The position numbers were made by a program, and so were the translations under genes. A stretch of DNA of 64,000 nucleotides from Rutidosis leptorrhynchoides (taxonomy: Eukaryota > Streptophyta > Magnoliopsida > Asterales > Asteraceae): contig NC_092336.1 of NCBI RefSeq assembly GCF_046630445.1, forward strand, positions 503,145,001 through 503,209,000. Reading direction: 5' to 3'. The notes below the pieces were generated by a model, which was not told the origin of the DNA, did no database searches, and saw nothing but the letters and a program-made list of their open reading frames with translations. Positions 1 to 11,425 of this stretch are shown piece by piece; positions within the stretch are counted from its first letter, which is position 1, and every line of letters begins with the position of its first letter.

Positions 1-362
1 TTCCTTGACTAAAGTTTTTATCCCACTGGATTTGTCTTTAGCAAGGTTTTTAACGAGGCAGTACTAGTTGATCTTTAACGAAACAAAATTATCATCCAAA
101 GGGGAGTGTTATGATATATGCAATAAAGTCAAATATGGATGATAATTCTGTTTACATACGCATGCAGAGGAATAGTTATTTGCACAGTAAACTTTGCATT
201 ATAAATAAGACATCCATATTTGCCATTCAAATTTGTACCTAACTTTCATAATATAGAAAGTTTCTGCCTCTTATCTTTATTCTTTATTCATATATACATA
301 TATTAAGAAGTCTTTGCTAAGATCAGCCAAAAAGGTTGTTATAAACTACTAGAATTATAACA
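1..362 (+). mobile_element. Ty1/copia element, 3' end with LTR
   Basis: Bases 1-100 look like the last internal stretch of a copia element. They are followed by a polypurine tract (AAAGGGGAG, about 98-106) and an LTR of about 256 bases (107-362) that opens TGTTATGATATATG and closes AGAATTATAACA. The terminal TG..CA with an inverted TGTTAT/ATAACA fits the family. The 5' part lies outside the window, so only the 3' end is seen and wholeness cannot be judged. Confidence 0.7.
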
Positions 363-839
363 CTTTATATATATATTTAGATTTATGATTAGAATTAGAA
401 TAGATATAACTAGAAAAGTATCTGACCGCGCGTTGCTATGGTGTCCGTTGGTTGTGCATTTAAGTTGCCTGTTGGTATCTCCATATATATCTGTGATATT
501 ATTTGTAAGATTGTTGTGGATTTTTTGATTATTTATTGGCCTACAAATGATATTTGGTAAGTAGACGTAGCGATTGCTATAAACAATATAAAAATTGCTA
601 TGATTAATGTCCTACATATTGATGCAGCTTTTAGTCTTTTTCATTTTCCGGTTTGAAAAGAGTGCTTATCGTAGCCCATTGTTGTTACCAGGGTTTCCAG
701 CTCATTCCTACCAAATTTGTCTGTAGAGTTGGAGAAGATTCGGATTCGTCTCTGACTGTTGACGTAAACCGAATTAGCTATGATAATCGAATACCAATTC
801 GTGCAACATAACAAAGTTAAAAACTAATTAAGTACTTAC

Positions 840-888
840 CGAACGAACTCCGAGAACATAGAAACACCAACCAATTCCAACACCAAAT
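840..888 (-). other. Candidate exon of an unrecognised minus-strand gene
   Basis: On the minus strand a pyrimidine run and TTTACAG precede a 49-base block that is followed by GTAAGTAC, a near-perfect 5' splice site. In one frame the block reads FGVGIGWCFYVLGVRS. The splice signals are good, but the block is short and I recognise no family. It could be an exon of a gene lying mostly left of the window or disrupted by the LTR unit to the right. Confidence 0.25.
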
Positions 889-1176
889 CTGTAAAAAAAA
901 AATATGGTAAAAAACAGCTGCATAAAAAGAAGGCAACACAAAATAATATGTTTGCCAATATCCAATTCTTCTTTTCTAAAAGACATGTTTCATAGCCTCT
1001 ATTTTGCAAAGGTGGAACAATGGTGTCTATAAAGAGATTATGAAAGATACATCAGCACTTACAATATGAATTATCTAATAATTTGTATATACAAACTGTA
1101 AATAAATGCATTCGTCCTAATAATTTAATTGGTGTTATATTTGGGCTTTTTGGTTCAGAGGTTACTTTGTTCACAT

Positions 1177-1230
1177 TTATCGCATTTCCAGAATGACGGA
1201 GCTTCTTCCATAAGTATCATCATGCAGTAA
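1177..1230 (-). other. Candidate exon ending in a stop, minus strand
   Basis: On the minus strand TTTTCAG is followed by a block reading LLHDDTYGRSSVILEMR and then TAA. It could be a terminal exon, or an internal exon read in the wrong frame. It lies upstream of the candidate exon at 840-888 in the same orientation. No family is recognised and the support is only splice-site shape. Confidence 0.2.
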
Positions 1231-1820
1231 CTGAAAACGGAGAGAACATATTATCAAAAAAAAAAAAAAGGTGTTTATAATAAACAACTTGAAACCACCA
1301 CTAAACATTACTCGAAAGCGACATTTTTTATATGACAGTAAAAGTGGCACCTTCAACAAATGCGGCACTTACCCCACCTATTGTCCAAAACACCACCTAC
1401 AGATTTCCTCTCATGTGCATAATTCTAACTATTTTGACACCTTTGACTCGACCCAAGACACGACCGTATGACACCAAAACGTGCAGTTTACTGCTACTAC
1501 ATAACATAATAACATTTGAAATCGTTAACTTCATAATTTGACATCATTTAACTCGATCGGATCCAAGAGCCCAAAACATCTCAAATGATACGTGTTAACA
1601 TGACACATATATTACATATGTGTTGAGATTATATTATGACACATATATAACATTTTGATCCAGATCATTATTAATTCACAATTTGTGAGACACTAAAACA
1701 TCTTATAATCTTATTATACCAACTAAAAGTGTGACGACCCGAAAATTTCTAACCAAATTTAAATTTAAAATTTATATGATTTTGACTGACGATTCACGAA
1801 CAAATTTTTGTAACTAGACA

Positions 1821-1823
<3 letters not shown>

Positions 1824-1914
<91 letters not shown>
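1824..1914. repeat. (TA)n microsatellite
   Basis: About 90 bases of uninterrupted TA dinucleotides inside the left LTR, at the position matching the tract at 5899-6019 in the right LTR. Confidence 0.95.
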
Positions 1915-1919
<5 letters not shown>

Positions 1920-2484
1920 GTGATAAAAATATAATAATAACTTAGTCATAAAACGTTTAGATTTAAAATAATATTATTATATATATATTAGGACGATGAT
2001 TTTAAGAAGCAAATGACCATAACACTCAAAAGTATAAGTTACATTTTAATTAGTATACTCATTGGTGAAATAAGTCTAAGTATTGATAAAGGTACACGTC
2101 GCGAAACGTAAAGTACAAGTTTTCTAAGCGTACGAAAGGACGTTCGAAAAACCGGAACCGGGACGTAAGTCGAGGGTCAACGTACAACACATCGGTGTAA
2201 AAATTACAAGTCAACTATGCACGTGAATATAATATAATATTTAATTAATTCTAAAGATTAAATATATTATATATTAAATAATATTATTTATATTAATCAT
2301 ATGAGAAAAGAAGTGTCGGCAAGGTTTTTGCAAAGTTCATGAGCTATAGAAAGTAACCATGCGATCACATGGATTAAAGCTTTAGACCCCATGCGATCGC
2401 ATGGGGTTTAGGTACCAAAATTGTGTATAAAGCTGATCGATTTTGCTCGACTGGTTCATCATTTTTCTTTCAATCTTTCAATAT

Positions 2485-2486
<2 letters not shown>

Positions 2487-2551
<65 letters not shown>
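2487..2551. repeat. (TA)n microsatellite at the LTR homology breakpoint
   Basis: About 65 bases of TA. Left of it the two LTRs of the unit match; right of it they do not. The matching tract in the right LTR is 6599-6693. Confidence 0.95.
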
Positions 2552-2554
<3 letters not shown>

Positions 2555-5197
2555 TATTATTGTTAACATGATATTATGACAAGTTGACCGGTGATGACAT
2601 ATATATGATTATATATATAGTTAACATGATATTATGACAAGTAAGTATCTCATTAGGTATTTTAACAATGAGTTATATACATAAAATTGAGTTTATTAAA
2701 TTAAGAAACTCGAAACGATATATATAACGATTATCGTTATAACAACGTCTTACTAAATACATATGAATCATATTAAGATATTGATACACTATGTTTAATC
2801 ATTTTCAGTAGGTTTACCTACTAAAATTAAGGTAGTAATGATATTCATAACATCATTCGATTCATACATATTAAACTATCTTATTCGAAGATTTAAACTT
2901 GTAATCACTAGAACATAGTTTAGTTAATTCTAAACTTGTTCGCAAATAAAGTTAATCCTTCTAACTTGACTTTTAAAATCAACTAAACACATGTTCTATA
3001 TCTATATGATATGCTAACTTAATGATTTAAAACCTGGAAACATGAAAACACCGTAAAACCGGACATACGCCGTCGTAGTAACACCGCGGGATGTTTTGGG
3101 TTTGATAATTAAAAACTAAGATAAACTTTGATTTAAAAATTGTTCTTCTAGGAAAATGATTTTTCTTATTAACATGAAACTATATCCAAAAATTATGGTT
3201 AAACTCAAAGTGGAAGTATGTTTTTCAAAATGGTCATCAAGACGTCGTTCTTTCGACTGAAATGACTACCTCTTAAAGAAATGACTTGTAACTTATATTT
3301 CCAACTATAAAACTATACTTTTCTGTTTAGATTCATAAAATAGAGTTCAATATGAAACCATAGCAATTTTATTCACTCAAAACGGATTTAAAACGAAGAA
3401 GTTATGGGTAAAACAAGATTGGATATTTTTTGATTGTTGTAGCTGCGGGAAATATTGTAACAAATCTATACAAATCATATCCTAGCTAACTTATATTGTA
3501 TTATACATGTATTCTAATATATTATGTAATCTTGGGATACCATAGACACGAATACAATGTTTTGACATATCATATCGACCCATCTATATATATATATTTT
3601 GGAACAACCATAGACACTCTATATGCAGTAATGTTGGAGTTAGCTATACAGGGTTGAGGTTGATTCCAAAAATATTATATACTTTGAGTTGTGATCTAGC
3701 CTGAGACGTGTATACACGAGGTCGTGGATTGATTCAAGATAATATATATCGATTTATTTCTGTACATCTAATTGTAGACAACTAGTTGTAGGATACTAAC
3801 GAGGACAGCTGACTTAATAAACTTAAAACATTAAAACGTATTAAAAATGTTGTAAATATATTTTGAACATACTTTGATATATATGTACATATTTGTTATA
3901 GGTTCGTGAATCGACCAGTGGCCAAGTCTTACTTTCCGACGAAGTAAATCTGTGAAAGTGAGTTATAGTCCCACTTTTAAAATCTAATATTTTTGGGATG
4001 AGAATACATGCAGCTTTTTAAATATTTTACAAAATAGACACAAGTACATGAAACTACTTTCTATGGTTGAACGATCGAAGCCAAATATGCCCCTTTTTAC
4101 TTGGTAACCTAAGAATTAGTAAATCAGTATACTAATTGACGCGAATCCTAAAGATAGATCTATTGGGCTCAACAAACCCCATCCGTTGTAGCGGATGCTT
4201 TAGTACTTCGAGTTTTTATATCATGTCCGATGGATGTCCCGGAATGATGGGGATATTCTTATATGCATCTTGTTAATGTCGGTTATCAGGTGTTCACCAT
4301 ATGAATGATTTTTATCTCTATGTATGGGATGTATATTGAAATATGAAATCTTGTGGTCTATTATTATGATTTGATAATATATAGATTAAACCTATAACTC
4401 ACCAACATTTTTGTTGATGTTTTAAGCATGTTTATTCTCAGGTGATTATTAAGAGCTTCCGCTGTTGCATACTAAAATAAGGACAAGATTTGAAGTCCAT
4501 GCTTGTAAGATATTATGTAAAAACTGCATTCAAGAAACTTATTTTTGATGTAATATATTCTTATTGTAAACCATTATGTAATGGTCGTGTGTAAACGGTA
4601 TATTTTAGATTATCATTATTTGATAATCTACGTAATGCTTTTTAAACCTTTATCGATAAAATAAAGGTTATGGTTGTTTTAAAAATGAATGCAGTCTTTG
4701 AAAAACATCTCATATAGAGGTCAAAACCTCGCGACGAAATCAATTAATATGGAACGTTTATAATCAATATGAACGGGACATTTCAGTTTCCAAATGAAAC
4801 ATGATGATTCACAGATCATAACATTATCATGTGCCATATTACACGACTTTTGTATTCTATTTAACCTCTAAAATATCAAGAAAATATTTCTTGATAATTC
4901 GGTCTTTTCCAGAGTATTCTGGTAATTTAACAAATCAAAATCGTGCTATTACCATTTCCTTCCTAGAACATTAATAATGTTCATTCCAAAATTTATATAT
5001 GCAAATTCTGTACCATTACAAGAGATGCCTAATCGCAAGAAGAAGAAACGAAGGGACAAAGCTTCGAAATAGAAATTGAAGTATAGATCGCAGCAAATAG
5101 GAGGGAGTATTAACTGTGGATGATAATGATTATAGAAGACAGAAGCAGTGACATTGAAATATAAGGGGAGATATAAAACCCGATAACAACGCATAAA

Positions 5198-5371
5198 TTA
5201 CAAATCGTGAATATCAATGTTTATCGCAACATAAACACACGGGAGAATTAAAAGCACTATAACCCCAAGAGCAAAGTAGAAGTAAGCAGATTCCTCTGGT
5301 GGAAGTTGAAAAAGGAGAATGATTGTTGCGATAGTAAGGATAAGGACAAGGATCAGAACTGGATTAAGCAT
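5198..5371 (-). CDS. Small hydrophobic two-helix protein, 57 aa, unrecognised
   Basis: An ATG at 5371 opens a 57-codon frame closed by TAA at 5198. The start reads MLNPVLILVLILTIATIILL, an almost unbroken hydrophobic segment (about residues 4-23). A short polar turn with PPEES follows, then a second hydrophobic stretch (about 31-50) and a polar tail NIDIHDL. The predicted form is a small membrane hairpin. TATAAAT lies about 68 bases upstream of the ATG, at a spacing plausible for a plant promoter with a short leader. The ORF sits antisense inside the LTR-bounded unit. I recognise no family, and it may be a chance ORF. Codon use is mixed, and the T-rich second codon positions that give hydrophobicity can arise in AT-rich DNA. 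It is too short for most gene callers. Confidence 0.4.
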   Translation of the reverse strand: MLNPVLILVLILTIATIILLFQLPPEESAYFYFALGVIVLLILPCVYVAINIDIHDL

Positions 5372-5438
5372 TTTCACAATCTTTAGAATTTGAGAATTAA
5401 GTATAGGAATGGTAAAAGTGACAAACCGGAAGAAGTTA

Positions 5439-5445
5439 ATTTATA
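5439..5445 (-). promoter_or_regulatory. TATA box upstream of the 57-codon ORF
   Basis: The minus strand reads CACTATAAATTAAC, a good plant TATA context, about 68 bases before the ATG at 5371. Expression is inferred only. Confidence 0.4.
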
Positions 5446-5896
5446 GTGAAATATTTGATAGAGAAATCAAGGCAGATCTCCGCATTTAATTAGAGAGATC
5501 ATAATTTCCTTATTCGCCAAAGAATCAAATCTTTTAGATTTAGAAGATTTTTTCTAAATCCCTTGAATTCCGGAAATAAACTATGACTACGTCACCGGAT
5601 AAAACTAACCTACATTTACTCATTTCACTCTTTTATGATAGCTTCACTCGTACTCTTTACAAAATCAAATAGTTTTATCTATATTACTCAATTATGATAA
5701 AACTCTAATTTTCAGCTTATATGTGTCATAAAAACATACTTATTGTCAGCCATGACCATCCTAATCAAATTTTGGGACGAAATTTCTTTAACAGGTAGGT
5801 ACTGTGACGACCCGAAAATTTCTGACCAAATTTAAATTTAAAATTTATATGATTTTGACCGACGATTCACGAACAAATTTTTGTAACTAGACATGA

Positions 5897-6021
<125 letters not shown>

Positions 6022-6595
6022 ATAATGTGATAAAAATATAATAATAACTTAGTCATAAAACGTTTAGATTTAAAATAATATTATTATATATATATATTAG
6101 GACGATGATTTTAAGAAGCAAATGACCATAACACTCAAAAGTATAAGTTACATTTTAATTAGTATACTCATTGGTGAAATAAGTCTAATTATTGATAAAG
6201 GTACACGTCGCGAAACGTAAAGTACAAGTTTTCTAAGCGTACGAAAGGACGTTCGAAAAACCGGAACCGGGACGTAAGTCGAGGGTCAACATACAACACA
6301 TCGGTGTAAAAATTACAAGTCAACTATGCACGTGAATATAATATAATATTTAATTAATTCTAAAGATTAAATATATTATATATTAAATAATATTATTTAT
6401 ATTAATCATATGAGAAAAGAAGTGTCGGCAAGGTTTTTGCAAAGTTCATGAGCTGTAGAAAGTAACCATGCGATCGCATGGATTAAAGCTTTAGACCCCA
6501 TGTGATCGCATGGGGTTTAGGTACCAAAATTGTGTATAAAGCTGATCGATTTTGCTCGACTGGTTCATCATTTTTCTTTCAATCTTTCAATATCT

Positions 6596-6699
<104 letters not shown>

Positions 6700-8820
6700 A
6701 TTATTAAGATTAGTATTATTATTAATCTTATGGATAGGAGTATTATTATTAGTAGTATTATACATAAAATACTACGACGAGGTCATGAGTGCATTAATTT
6801 CAAAACGGATTTTATGAACGGGATGAAGCTAAGAAAATTATGGGTTATAGCTATGGAGGTTATGGGTAATGTTCGGGGGTAGGCTCATGAGGTCAAACTA
6901 GTGTTTATCATCTCCGTTACGTCTACGTACTTTCCTGCAATATTGAATCTCAATATTGATACGTGAGTACTCGTAATTTAATGTTTATATATTAATAGTG
7001 TATCCCTGACTAGTGCTCGAGTATATATGATTATGCATACTTGTACTTTTAATATTGCCATTAGATAAGTTATGTTGAATCCTGAATTAGTTACATATGC
7101 GGTTGAGATAAGGTATAAGATATGCATGTCGTTGGAAAGCTAGCAAAAAATTATTAACTTTTCATTTAGAAATCGCGTAATTTCGATGAACGGATTAAAA
7201 GATATGGTCAACTGAATTATGGTTAACGTTAAATGAAATTGTGTTTGAAACTGTAAATTAATATTTAGACAACTTGTCTATGAGATTGATAAATTGAATT
7301 TTTAAATATTTCTAATCGAGTAAATGAATTTCTATATAAGGCACGTCTCGTCTTGTTGAGCAATTGTCAAAGTCGACTGTCTTATCATGTTATAAATCTT
7401 TATAAACAATACAATCTGATTTTACAAGTATTGGAAAACTATGTGAAATAATAAAATATGTTCGATTGCCATGATAATTCAAATATAATATAGCTCCTGA
7501 AATAAATAATATTTTGAGTTTGATAAACTATAAATTCGTTCAATTATCAAGACTTATATTATGTTAATAGACATGTATAGATTTAAAGATCATATTGGGT
7601 AAGGTTAACTTTTGAGATGACTTTTGTTAACTTTTGTATGTCGATCTCGAGCATTAGGATTGTGATACACTATGACCAGACCTAATTTGTTAGACATGTA
7701 TTGACCAACATATGTTCTCTAGGTTGAGATCTACGGTTATTTTACATTTCGAGTTTCGGTCACATTCCGGTGAATTACTTTATATGCTGTTAAGGTGAGT
7801 TTCATTTGCTCCCTTTTTAATTGCTTTTGAAATCTATATTTTTGGGCTGAGAATACATGCACTTTATTTTATACGCAATGGATACAAGTACATACTAAAT
7901 TCTACACCGAGTTTGAACCGAAAATCCCTTAGTTTTGGTAACTAGTAACTGCCGATTATAAGAACTGGTGGGCGCGAGTAGTAGTATATGGATCCATAGG
8001 GCTTGATATCCCCGTCCGAGCTAGAGCACTAGCCTTTTAACGGACGTATGCTATTTGAGAAGCGTACACGTTGGTTTGCGTGTATTATTAAGATGATTAT
8101 ACATAGGGTATAAATTATATATACGTTAAGTTTAGTTACCAGGGTGCTCAATTTCGTAGAATATTTTGATAAACGTTTCTGGATGAAACAACTGGAAACT
8201 TGTGATTCACCTTTATATACAGATTATGCGCAACATTAAAACTATGAACTCACCAACCTTTGTGTTGACACTTTTAAGCATGTTTATTCTCAGGTTTCTA
8301 GAAGTCTTCCGATGTTTGCTTATATGTGATACAAGCTATGTGCATGGAGTCATACATGCTTTATTCAAGAAAACTTTGCATTCACAAAATCATCACCGTG
8401 TATCTTATTTTGACTGCATTGTCAACGGATGTATTATGGTAAACTATTATTTATGGTGATTGTCTATATGTAGAAATCATCAAACGTTGAAAACCTTAGA
8501 AATTGATATTCATTTATTGTGTACCTTTTGAAAAGAATGCAATGTTTACAAAACGTATCATATAGAGGTCAAAACCTCAATATGAAATCAATGGATGATG
8601 TATTCGTCCAAAGGGATTTGGAAGGATCGTCACAAAAAGCAACAGAAGCACATTCAAACACCATCTTCTACAATCCAATTTATCAAAAGCAATGTTCTGG
8701 GATTGTATAATTGGGTCGAAATAAACATATAAACACCAACATGTTGTTGCTAATTTCCTTTAAACCTGTTATGGTAAATAGAATTAAAAATAAAAGACAT
8801 GAAGTAGTGATGGAAATAAC

Positions 8821-9558
8821 CTTCCAATCTTTTTAAGATGTATAAAGTTGCAGTAACCACTCCGATTGCATGTATTCTCTTCATATTGCCTGCAAGTAGC
8901 TTCCCAAAAATCAGTCACGGGCAAGAACTCCACAATAATGGGCCGACCTGAAGAACATTTTCAAATCCATTAACAAAAGTCCAAAATGCTATATTTACAA
9001 AGAAAAAAGTATTACTAATAAAATAAAGGAAACAACAATACCGACATAGTATCTTCGAGTAAGGTTCTTCACTGCTTTTGTTGCATACTCTTTCTACCTA
9101 AACTAAACATATACATTTCCCACATGATATATATGATAACGGAACAACCATTACAGATATATTTTAAAAAAATATGTATAATAACGGCTAGATAGAGGCA
9201 TTGATTTTACCATAAGATCAGCAAAGTTGCCACAAACATTCAAACTTTAAATTTCCTCATACTTGTTCAGCTCCTCAAACGGATCCTCCTTAAAGTCCTT
9301 CGGACATATTATAACTGAATTACATATATACACAAAAAATCAGAAAAAGTTAGGAGATACCTCAAAATGACCTTGAATTTTGCGAGGATCGATAGGGTTT
9401 ACTTGAGCATCAACACCAGGAGTGATCATATCAGGACGCTGATACATATTAGCTAGCAACAATGTCGGACTAACGCTAGGTTTCGTATGAAGTCTGGAGC
9501 AACGATCGCTATGCCAACATGCTCCGATTTTGAAGTAAAATGGACAATTGACTCTGTC
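8821..9558 (-). pseudogene. U2AF small subunit (U2AF35) pseudogene, exons retained
   Basis: U2AF35 reads the 3' splice-site AG in the nucleus. Four blocks in order on the minus strand match it. Block 9361-9558 has [14 protein letters not shown], then CSRLHTKPS and [14 protein letters not shown], the first CCCH zinc finger and its C-terminal flank. Block 9211-9297 reads FEELNKYEEI and then has TAA where the family has Glu. Block about 9042-9120 has GNVYV and KEYATKAVKNL, with two in-frame TAGs. Block 8821-8947 reads [18 protein letters not shown] and on through YCNFIHLKK, the end of the RRM and the second zinc finger. Introns with mostly normal borders remain, so this is a duplicated gene copy rather than a retrocopy. 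The acceptor of the third block looks lost. The N-terminal MAEHLAS-type start and the C-terminal RS-rich tail are not found. Three premature stops make it non-functional. Confidence 0.85.
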
Positions 9559-10975
9559 ATATAATGAAGAATAATACGATCCCAACTAAAATGACGACAC
9601 AAAAACAGTTCTCCAGTTACACAAAGTTTAGTTATCAACTAAAATTGTTATTTTTCTCAATAATAGATATATACAGTTTTGTATAAATCTTGTAAACCCC
9701 ATATTATCACTTCCCCCAAAACTTGGGGTTATGTTTTATATTATCACTTCCCCCGAAACATGGGGTTATGTTTCATAAAACATAACTTAAAATTGGCCAA
9801 AAAAAAAAAATGAATACTCGACAGTAACTATATACAATTCCAGTACGTCACAGAAAACGCAAATCTGAAAAAAGAATAAATGAGGCTCAGATCCGTGTTT
9901 AAAATCAAGCAAGAGAATATGAATCATCGTGGCTGCAATCTTTAGAGTGCCCCGCCAAGATACGAACTCACTTTTCTCGTTGATCGACCCAACTCCAACA
10001 TATTTATCATCACAACATATTTTATAAAACCTTCTTGAGTTGTGATCAGTACCGAAAGGCGTTGTAACTGATTGAAATTCCAACTGAACAACGGTGTTGC
10101 AAATCATGGTAATGCGTAAGTGTTTTTGCTACAATCATTTAGCAACAAAGAGGCTACCACGTCCTAGGACGGCAACCAAACTCTGTGCAGTAGCTGGAAT
10201 TTCTGAAGACATCAGCGTAAGTAGTATTTATGCCTCAGAAACATGTAATCAGTCACCATGGCTGCAACTAATATGTTGCCTTGCCAAGAGGTGACCGAGG
10301 GCGCACAGATTTCACCATCACAGATTTAGCAAGCTGTGAAAATGCAACAACGAATAATATATCAACAAAAAGTTAAACTCCCAAATTAGTATTCTCATTC
10401 TCATTCGCATTCGCATAATAATTAATACAAAGAGCCATTGTTTAGGAGGCATTATCAATTCCTCATCATGCCGAAACCCAAAGAGCCTATGGAAATACCA
10501 TAACAAAGAACAACAGCAAACATAGATAAATCCATTAACGATTAATAATCTGTAAAAATTATTTGAGATGTATACCTGTTGCTGATAGCGACGGCACGAA
10601 ATCCGCAGATGTTAGCAACAATCGGATGAAACCCGAGGGTTGATACATGAGTGTCGCCTGATCATACGAAATCCAGCAAGGTTAAACCACAATCGCTGAC
10701 GGGTGATGAAAACCCCTGTTTAGATGATGGAGCACAAAGAAAAAACCACAAAATCCAAAGAAAAAGCCACAAAATCCAAAACCCTGGGGTTAAATCGAGA
10801 CCCTCACGACCAGAAAAATAAACCATCAGATCGAATGATGGTTCAGCCACAAAATCGAAGAAAAGCCAGGGTTAATTCGCAATCTTCACAACGGAATCGA
10901 AACCCTAGATTTAGAGAAGAGTCGCCAAAAGAGTAGAGAGAGAGGAGACGACGAATAGTTTGGGAGAATTTTTTT
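9559..10975 (-). other. 5' region of the U2AF35-like locus, no coding assignment
   Basis: Between the first recognisable U2AF35 block and a minus-strand promoter near 10985 lie about 1.4 kb. The part nearest the promoter looks like a plant 5' leader: a CT-rich run CTCTCTCTCTACTC and then CTAGGGTTTCG. A possible leader-intron donor GTATACATC lies at about 10575. A minus-strand frame at 9787-10107 contains CCDDKYVGVGSINEKSEF, which I do not recognise. There is no convincing start codon joined to the zinc-finger exon. Confidence 0.35.
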
Positions 10976-10980
10976 TGTGC

Positions 10981-10989
10981 TTTTATATA
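10981..10989 (-). promoter_or_regulatory. TATA box, minus-strand promoter of the U2AF35-like locus
   Basis: The minus strand reads CTATATAAAAGCAC, followed within 30-60 bases by a CT-rich leader (CCTCTCTCTCTACTC), the usual layout of a plant housekeeping promoter. It suggests the decayed locus still has promoter structure. Confidence 0.5.
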
Positions 10990-11236
10990 GATGCAAGAGA
11001 TGTCGTTTTAGAGGTGTTTGAGAAGGAAACGACCAAAATCCTGGTGTCAATTAGTATATAAAGGTAATAGCGACTTGATTCTTAGTTGTCAAAAACCACA
11101 AACAAATTGAGTAATAAACTAACATTATTAATGTAAATAAGCTTTTTAAATTCAACATTGATTGATGAATCGACATCAAAACATCAACACGATAACATTT
11201 TTGTTTTATTATTTACTGATTTTTGTCGAGCATGTT

Positions 11237-11252
11237 ACACGTGTATATATAA
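11237..11252 (+). promoter_or_regulatory. G-box and TATA box of the RTNLB gene
   Basis: ACACGTGT (11237-11244), a G-box/ABRE core, abuts TATATATAA (11244-11252), about 180 bases before the RTNLB start codon. Together with the minus-strand TATA at 10981 it makes 10990-11240 a divergent promoter interval of about 250 bases. Response to bZIP/bHLH factors is an inference from the G-box alone. Confidence 0.55.
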
Positions 11253-11425
11253 CTTAAACCCTCACGCATCCACCTATTCCTAATTTCTGCAAATTTATCG
11301 ACCATCCATAAACACATACTGTGTGTCTACTTTTACTGTGGATTTTTCAATCAATCATCATCAACCGTTTCTGAATTATCAATCCATCAACTGTTTATCA
11401 ACTATAGTTTCGAATTTCAGTTGAA

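Larger units (their letters stand above)
363..1724. other. AT-rich intergenic stretch, no assigned gene
   Basis: There is no long reading frame. Two short exon-like blocks on the minus strand are listed separately. The rest is AT-rich with no recognisable repeat ends. The word GACCGCGCGTTGC at about 424 resembles GC-rich words found near many plant repeats, but I could not tie it to an element. Confidence 0.4.
1730..4785 (+). mobile_element. Left LTR of the 1.7-8.6 kb unit (mosaic)
   Basis: It starts TGTGACGACCCG and ends GGGACATTTCA. Bases 1730-2487 match the right LTR closely. From the (TA)n tract at 2487-2551 onward the sequence is different, though it shares short blocks with other LTRs in the window: AGTCCCACTTTT, GGGATGAGAATACATGC, and TTTATTCTCAGG preceded by a CAACA-TTTT-TGTTG hairpin at 4403-4416. 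Confidence 0.55.
4786..5802. other. LTR-enclosed 1-kb interior
   Basis: This is about 1 kb between the two LTRs. No gag, protease, reverse transcriptase or integrase trace is visible, and no primer-binding site follows the left LTR. A 57-codon ORF with an upstream TATA box lies on the minus strand (separate entries). The last ~40 bases are a gypsy-type pre-LTR purine region. The AT-rich rest carries nothing I recognise. Confidence 0.5.

Noticed and set aside
9787-10107. 106-codon minus-strand frame upstream of the U2AF35 pseudogene
   Set aside because: No recognisable family and no splice or start context linking it to the zinc-finger exon; left as unassigned.
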